Source of the DNA: Spinacia oleracea
Lineage: Eukaryota > Streptophyta > Magnoliopsida > Caryophyllales > Amaranthaceae
Reading direction: 5' to 3'
Length of the DNA stretch: 64,000 nucleotides
Assembly (NCBI RefSeq): GCF_020520425.1
Contig: NC_079487.1
Location: 82,403,141-82,467,140, forward strand
Shown: positions 59,601 to 64,000 of the stretch, piece by piece
Layout of the letters: the number at the start of each line of letters is the position of its first letter
How positions within the stretch are numbered: the first letter of the stretch is position 1
Made by a program: the position numbers and the translations under genes
Notes under the pieces: generated by a model
Databases searched by the model: none
What the model was told of the DNA's origin: nothing
Seen by the model: only the letters and a program-made list of their open reading frames with translations

Positions 59601-59940
59601 AAATTCTGAATAAGCCGTTACGTTTTCACACGGATGATAATACTTTGATAATTCTCTATAGTTATATTTATAAAAAGGGTTATTTTAGAAAAAGGAGAAT
59701 TGTCAGGGTGTTACACATTAAGTGTTGGAGAGTGGAATATAACCCTTAGGACTATATTGTGTAACCGGCCAAGGCATAAGGCCTTAACTGGCCACACACA
59801 CTCACATTTACCGAAGCCACATAGCAGCCGAAGCCCACAGCAGCCGAGCATCGCAGTCGTGGGCTTGGGCCTCGCTGTTGTGCTCGTTGCTCCGCTGCGC
59901 GCACACACTCATGCTTGCGGGCTGGCTGCTTGCTATACGC
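56679..59940 (-). repeat. Copia 2 5' LTR (right), twice interrupted
   Basis: Pieces 56679-56995 and 59721-59940 together match 50837-51365 of the left LTR. The gap between them is the solo gypsy LTR, and the remainder is cut off by Copia 3 after gcttgctatacgc. Confidence 0.88.
56996..59715 (+). mobile_element. Solo Tekay-type LTR
   Basis: 2,720 bp, tgtaatcctccg...cagggtgttaca, flanked by the 5-bp duplication catta (56991-56995 and 59716-59720). No internal gypsy sequence remains, so it arose by LTR-LTR recombination. It is the same family as the LTR at 45354-47899 in opposite orientation. The C-rich segment at 57250-57830 is probably the start of transcription; its open frames are low complexity. 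Confidence 0.9.
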
Positions 59941-61351
59941 TGTTAGGTTATGATACATATGACAATACATAAATCATGCGGAAAAACCATAAAGCCAGGA
60001 AAGCATATTATTTACACATAATCATTTAGCATAGTATAGATGCATACACTTTGTAGTGTGCCTTCCCTAGCTGCGCCCGAAGCGAACAAGAACAAGTCTT
60101 TAGGACTCCAAGTGTTGTCCCTCCGTAGATAGTCCACAGCACGTCCGGATCCGCCTTAAGCTTGACCAACTAGAATCGCCCTTAAGGTGCTTAGGAATTT
60201 CGGTTATTATTGTGCAAGAGTGTGGCTGAATTTTCTTTCAAAAACTTACCCTTTGAATACTTCAAATCGTTCGTATAAATTATGACCCTAGGCCTTTATT
60301 TATAGAGGTTTGGAAAGGGAACTGGAATCCTAGTAGGATACGATTTAATTAAACTTAGAATCCTACAAGGACTCTATTTAATTAAATAATCCTAATAGGA
60401 ATAGGAATTTAATCATACATCAAATCCTAATAGTTTTAGGAATTATGCATGGACACAAACACACACACGAGCATGACCCGCAAGCATGCAGGCCATGCCC
60501 GCGCACAGCCCACACGCCCACGAAGCCCATGCGAGCTACCGCAGCCCACGAGGCTGCCATGGCCTAAGCTGCGCGCTGGGCCTGCCTTGCGGGAGGCCTG
60601 CCGCAGCTTTGGGCTGTGTTGTGGCGCGCCATTGCTTGCTGGGCGATGGCCTGGCTTCGTGCTGGGCCTTCGTCCGGCAGGCCTTGTCCGATGCTTATTC
60701 GTACGATACGCTTCCGATAAAATTCCCGGTTTTCGGAATTCATTTCCAATACGAACAATATTTAATATTTCCGATTCCGGAATTAATTTCCGTTTCGAAC
60801 AAATATTTAATATTTCCGTTTCCGGAATTATTTTCCGATTCCGATAATATTTCCGATTCTGACAATATTTCCGTTTCCGGCAATATTTCCGATTCCGGCA
60901 ATATTCCCATTTCCGATAATATTTTCCGATACGTACCATGTTTCCGTTTCCGGCAACATCTACGACTTGGATAATATTTATATTTCCGATACGATCCATA
61001 TTTCCGTTACCGGCAATATCATCGTTTCCGGAGTATTCATTTCTTGCCTGTGACGATCTCAGCTCCCACTGAAACCAAGATCCGTCGATTCCGAATATCC
61101 ATAGATGGAGTATTTAATGCCATTAAATACTTGATCCGTTTATGTACTATTTGTGTGACCCTACGGGTTCAGTCAAGAGTAAGCTGTGGATTAATATCAT
61201 TAATTCCACTTGAACTGAAGCGGCCTCTAGCTAGGCATTCAGCTTACTTGATCTCACTGAATTTATTAACTTGTTAATTAATACTGAACCGCACTTATTA
61301 GACTTAACGTACATAGAATGCATACTTGGACCAAGGGCATTATTTCCTTCA
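59941..61351 (-). repeat. Copia 3 3' LTR
   Basis: It has TG...CA ends, a TATAAATA box on the minus strand at 60297-60304, a GC-rich block at 60475-60690 and the 18-bp aatatttccg minisatellite at about 60725-61030. It differs from the Copia 1 LTRs at many more sites than those do from each other, so it is an older or separate copy. Confidence 0.9.
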
Positions 61352-62162
61352 GTCTCCCACTTGTCCTTAGGGACAAGTGTGCATTTCCTAATTCCTTTGT
61401 CGCTCGATGCTTGCTCTTGAACATAAGGTAAGAGTTGTCATCCTTATTATGTCCAGAGGTGTTCCTCGGTTTCAGAGTTCAACTGATCAAATAAACAGAT
61501 AATCATAGCCTATGATTCATCCGAGCACGGCCATGCATTTCACAGTTTCTAGCTCTCCGAGTGGCCTTGTACAACTTTTAAGCATCTCATCCCGATTTAT
61601 GGGAGGACAATCCCAATCTTGCGATCTTGAGATTAGACTTCGTTTGATAGGTGATTACCTGAGCGTTGCCTTTATAGCCTCCTTTTACGGTGCGACGGTT
61701 GGTCAACGTCAAAGCAACCAGTTCTCAAACAAGTAATCTCAAATCACTCAGGTATTGAGGATTTAGTGTCTAATAATTTTAACGGAAATTTCATGAAATG
61801 CCCTCGAGTTTTGCCATAATTCACCAAACGCCCATCAAGTTTCAATAATTCATAAAATACCCCTCACAATTCGTACAAATACCCAACATACCCTTACTAA
61901 TAACGGGCCGTTAGTCCGCCGTTAGCCAAGTTTCCAATTCACTCAAATGCCCCTATTCTGAAACTTATTTCACCAAATGCCCCTATTATGAAAATTATTT
62001 CACCAAATGCCCCAAATTTAAATATAGCTATTCTGATGTTCCGACGGCTAGTTTTTGTGTTTGAAAAGTGGTTCTTGGTCATGGTTGGCTATAAAAACCC
62101 CTTTGCTGAATGGTTCTTGTATTTTAGATGTTATTTTTTGCTAATTTCATAAGATTTGTGTC

Positions 62163-62258
62163 ATGAGTTTTCTTTCAAAATCATCTTCCACACCCAATGA
62201 GTCCACATATATTAGGGTACCTAACAAATTTTGTTATTGTGGTAGGAATGGAGGTTGA
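62163..62258 (+). pseudogene. GRF-type zinc-finger N-terminus in left MULE repeat
   Basis: The short ORF starts MSFLSKSSSTPNESTYIRVP, continues with KFCYCGRNGG and stops. The CYCGR motif is how plant GRF-type zinc fingers begin. The same first 20 codons occur in the right inverted repeat on the minus strand (62871 leftwards), so the captured gene's start lies inside the terminal repeat. Too short to be functional. Confidence 0.55.
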
Positions 62259-62539
62259 AGTGGTGTTCCACAAGCTCTTCTGGATAGCTGCTAATGCTTT
62301 TTGGGGTAGTTTTGTGCACATCTGTTTTGATCTTGCACATATTCATTGAGTAGAAAATAACATTAAATGTAGTTGGTGCAAAGATGTTTTGTAAGTGAAG
62401 CTAAAAACAGAAATGCTTCCCAGTTCGGTATTTTGTGCAGATTATGCAACATCAATGATTTATGAAATGTGAATTTGTTTCTCATTACTTGTGTTTACTT
62501 CATGATTACAAACAGTAAAATTACAAACATCAATATCCC

Positions 62540-62871
62540 ATTTGTATTACAAATTTGACTACTTTTTGTTGTTGTTTTAGCTTCTTCTTCATTTGCTTCA
62601 ATTCTTCTTGCATCTTACTGTTTCGCCTGTTTTCAATACTTTCTCCTTCGTCTAAGCTTCCCCCGCATTGTCCTTCGTGTTGTTGCCCCTTTGTTTTCTT
62701 GCTCAACTACTCCCTTGCACCATCTCAGATTGTTTCAAGGATCACACTTGTAGTACAACCTTTGTGGATTGAATGTTGTATCAGAGCTTCGAATGACAAA
62801 TTTAATTTGGTAGGTACTCTAATATATGTGGACTCATTGGGTGTGGATGATGATTTTGAAAGAAAACTCAT
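62540..62871 (-). pseudogene. GRF-type zinc-finger remnant in MULE interior
   Basis: On the minus strand, after the same N-terminus, one frame reads TFNPQRLYYKCDP, a stop, then NNLRWCKGVVEQENKGATT. This is the NP-R-Y-KC ... RW pattern of the second half of a GRF zinc finger. Another frame further on reads EELKQMKKKLKQQQKVVKF, a coiled-coil-like tail usual in such proteins. Stops and frame changes show it is broken. Confidence 0.55.
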
Positions 62872-64000
62872 GACAAAAATCTTATGAAATTAGCAAAGCA
62901 AATCAAAATAACATCTAACTTACAAGAACCATTCAACAAAGGGGCTTTTATAGTCAACCGTGACCAACAACTACCTTTCAAACACAAAAACTAGTCGTTG
63001 AAACATCAAAATAGCTATATTTAAGTTTGGGGCATTTGGTGAAATAAGTTTCACAATAGGGGCATTTGGGGAAATAAGTTTCAGAATAGGGGCATTTGGG
63101 TGAATTGGAAACTTGGCTAACGGCAGACTAACGGTCCGTTATTAGTAAGGGTATGTTGGGTATTTGTACGAATTGTGAGGGGTATTTTATGAATTATTGA
63201 AACTTGATGGGCGTTTGGTGAATTATGGCAAAACTCGGGGGTATTTCATGAAATATCCGTAATTTTAATGAAATTTACTTATGACAGATTTTCATCTCTT
63301 ACAGTAAAGTTTCATAGGTCTGTCCGATACTAGTCTTCCCAAAGTAAGTATCTATGCAAATGATTATGAAATTGCCATGTCCACATAGTTCAAGAAATAG
63401 AACTACTAGTCATCTTGCATTCTAATCGTCTAACGTTTTCTATGCGTCCAATTTTATAGAAAACTCCGACTAGGGACCATTTTCAACCTTTGACATTCAA
63501 GTTCACTTGATAGACATTTCTTAGTCACAGGACTGGTCTATCTTGAATATATCGTCAAATTGAAGGGACTCATCATTTAATACTAAACCAAGATTAAATG
63601 GAATATGAAAATTCATTTCATATATGATAAATGTTCAACCCCAATGTTTTACAACCATGGGCCTCAAACCCATTTTTAAAACAGTTTATGGAACTCAAAG
63701 CTATGCTTGATTTCCAGTGCCACAATGTGAGTGTTGTTTCTCACTTGTTGCATAGGTTTAGTTATCATGCTTTGCCAATCTTAATATCCTTTTCATCGAA
63801 TGTTCTTCGAGATAGATGATAAGATCTTTTGAGTATGTTTATTTTGTGATCTAGTCTTTCTTGCTACAATAGTGGTTCTACGCATTTTGCAATGAAGAAC
63901 TATTAAGTCAACAGACATGTGATCTACCCAAGTTCAATGAAGAACTCTTTAACATAAACAACCCTGTTTTATTGCTTCATAGGCAATAAGTACTTTTACT

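Larger units (their letters stand above)
50837..59940 (-). mobile_element. Copia element 2, internally deleted, minus strand
   Basis: Left LTR 50837-51848; right LTR begins at 56679 and is split by a solo gypsy LTR (56996-59715) before being cut by Copia 3 at 59941. The interior retains gag, protease and part of integrase, but the integrase C-terminus, RT and RNase H are missing: coding sequence runs into 3' UTR near 52165. The element is therefore not autonomous. Confidence 0.88.
61783..63259. mobile_element. Mutator-like fold-back element (MULE)
   Basis: 1,477 bp flanked by the 9-bp duplication taattttaa (61774-61782 and 63260-63268). The terminal inverted repeats begin cggaaatttcatgaaat and run about 450 bp on each side (61783-62235 and 62805-63259), with about 570 bp between. 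A 9-bp duplication with long inverted repeats is typical of Mutator-like elements. No transposase is present. The empty site is visible in Copia 1 near 22754-22764. Confidence 0.9.
59941..64000 (-). mobile_element. Copia element 3, partial, with MULE inside
   Basis: LTR 59941-61351 (1,411 bp), same family as Copia 1 (tgttaggttatgatacatatg... and ...atttccttca), then the polypurine tract, hairpin and 3' UTR as in Copia 1. A Mutator-like element lies at 61783-63259. The 3' UTR resumes to about 63590, followed by a degenerate pol C-terminus (63640-63830) with no clean frame. It continues beyond the right edge. Confidence 0.88.

Noticed and set aside
1..64000. CRISPR arrays, bacterial operons or defence systems
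   Set aside because: Repeats here are minisatellites and transposon ends; gene structure and spliced exons are eukaryotic.

Overview
This window is plant nuclear DNA: intron-split genes, AT-rich spacers and stacked LTR retrotransposons, LINEs, SINEs and MITEs. Frequent 'tactccgta'-type MITE ends together with Athila, Tekay-type and Copia families suggest a Caryophyllales genome such as spinach, beet or quinoa, but that is inference. No bacterial genes, CRISPR arrays or rRNA genes were seen.

One host gene can be reconstructed: a six-exon gene on the + strand (exons at 14013-14219, 14344-14457, 18888-18941, 36312-36374, 36856-36918 and 38065-38100). The exons join in phase to 178 codons plus a stop. 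The product resembles PnsB3/NDF4, the chloroplast 2Fe-2S ferredoxin-like subunit of the photosynthetic NDH complex. The gene spans 24 kb because of its introns. Intron 3 is 17.4 kb and holds a LINE with 20-bp target-site duplications, and that LINE is itself split by a nearly intact 10.4-kb Copia element. Intron 4 uses a GC-AG splice pair.

Layout. 1-9036: most of a decayed Athila (Ty3/gypsy) element on the minus strand, with its 5' LTR at the right. 9037-14012: host spacer carrying SINEs and Stowaway-like MITEs. 14013-38100: the PnsB3-like gene with its nested intronic transposons. 38101-45353: 3' flank, an antisense LINE tail, LTR fragments and an unidentified coding-like fragment. 45354-64000: a nest of a Tekay-type chromovirus, split by a deleted Copia element; that Copia's right LTR is split by a solo Tekay-type LTR and again by a third Copia element; the third Copia carries a fold-back Mutator-like element with GRF zinc-finger pieces.

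The mobile elements do not cooperate with the host gene, but they record an insertion order. In intron 3 an old, stop-riddled LINE predates a young Copia whose LTRs differ by only about eight substitutions by eye. On the right, up to five layers can be ordered from junctions, with several exact duplications. I found no convincing new multi-gene system. The most unusual items are the hugely expanded NDH gene, the GC-AG intron, a conserved hairpin beside the Copia polypurine tract, subterminal duplications shared by several MITEs, and the GRF-carrying fold-back element.
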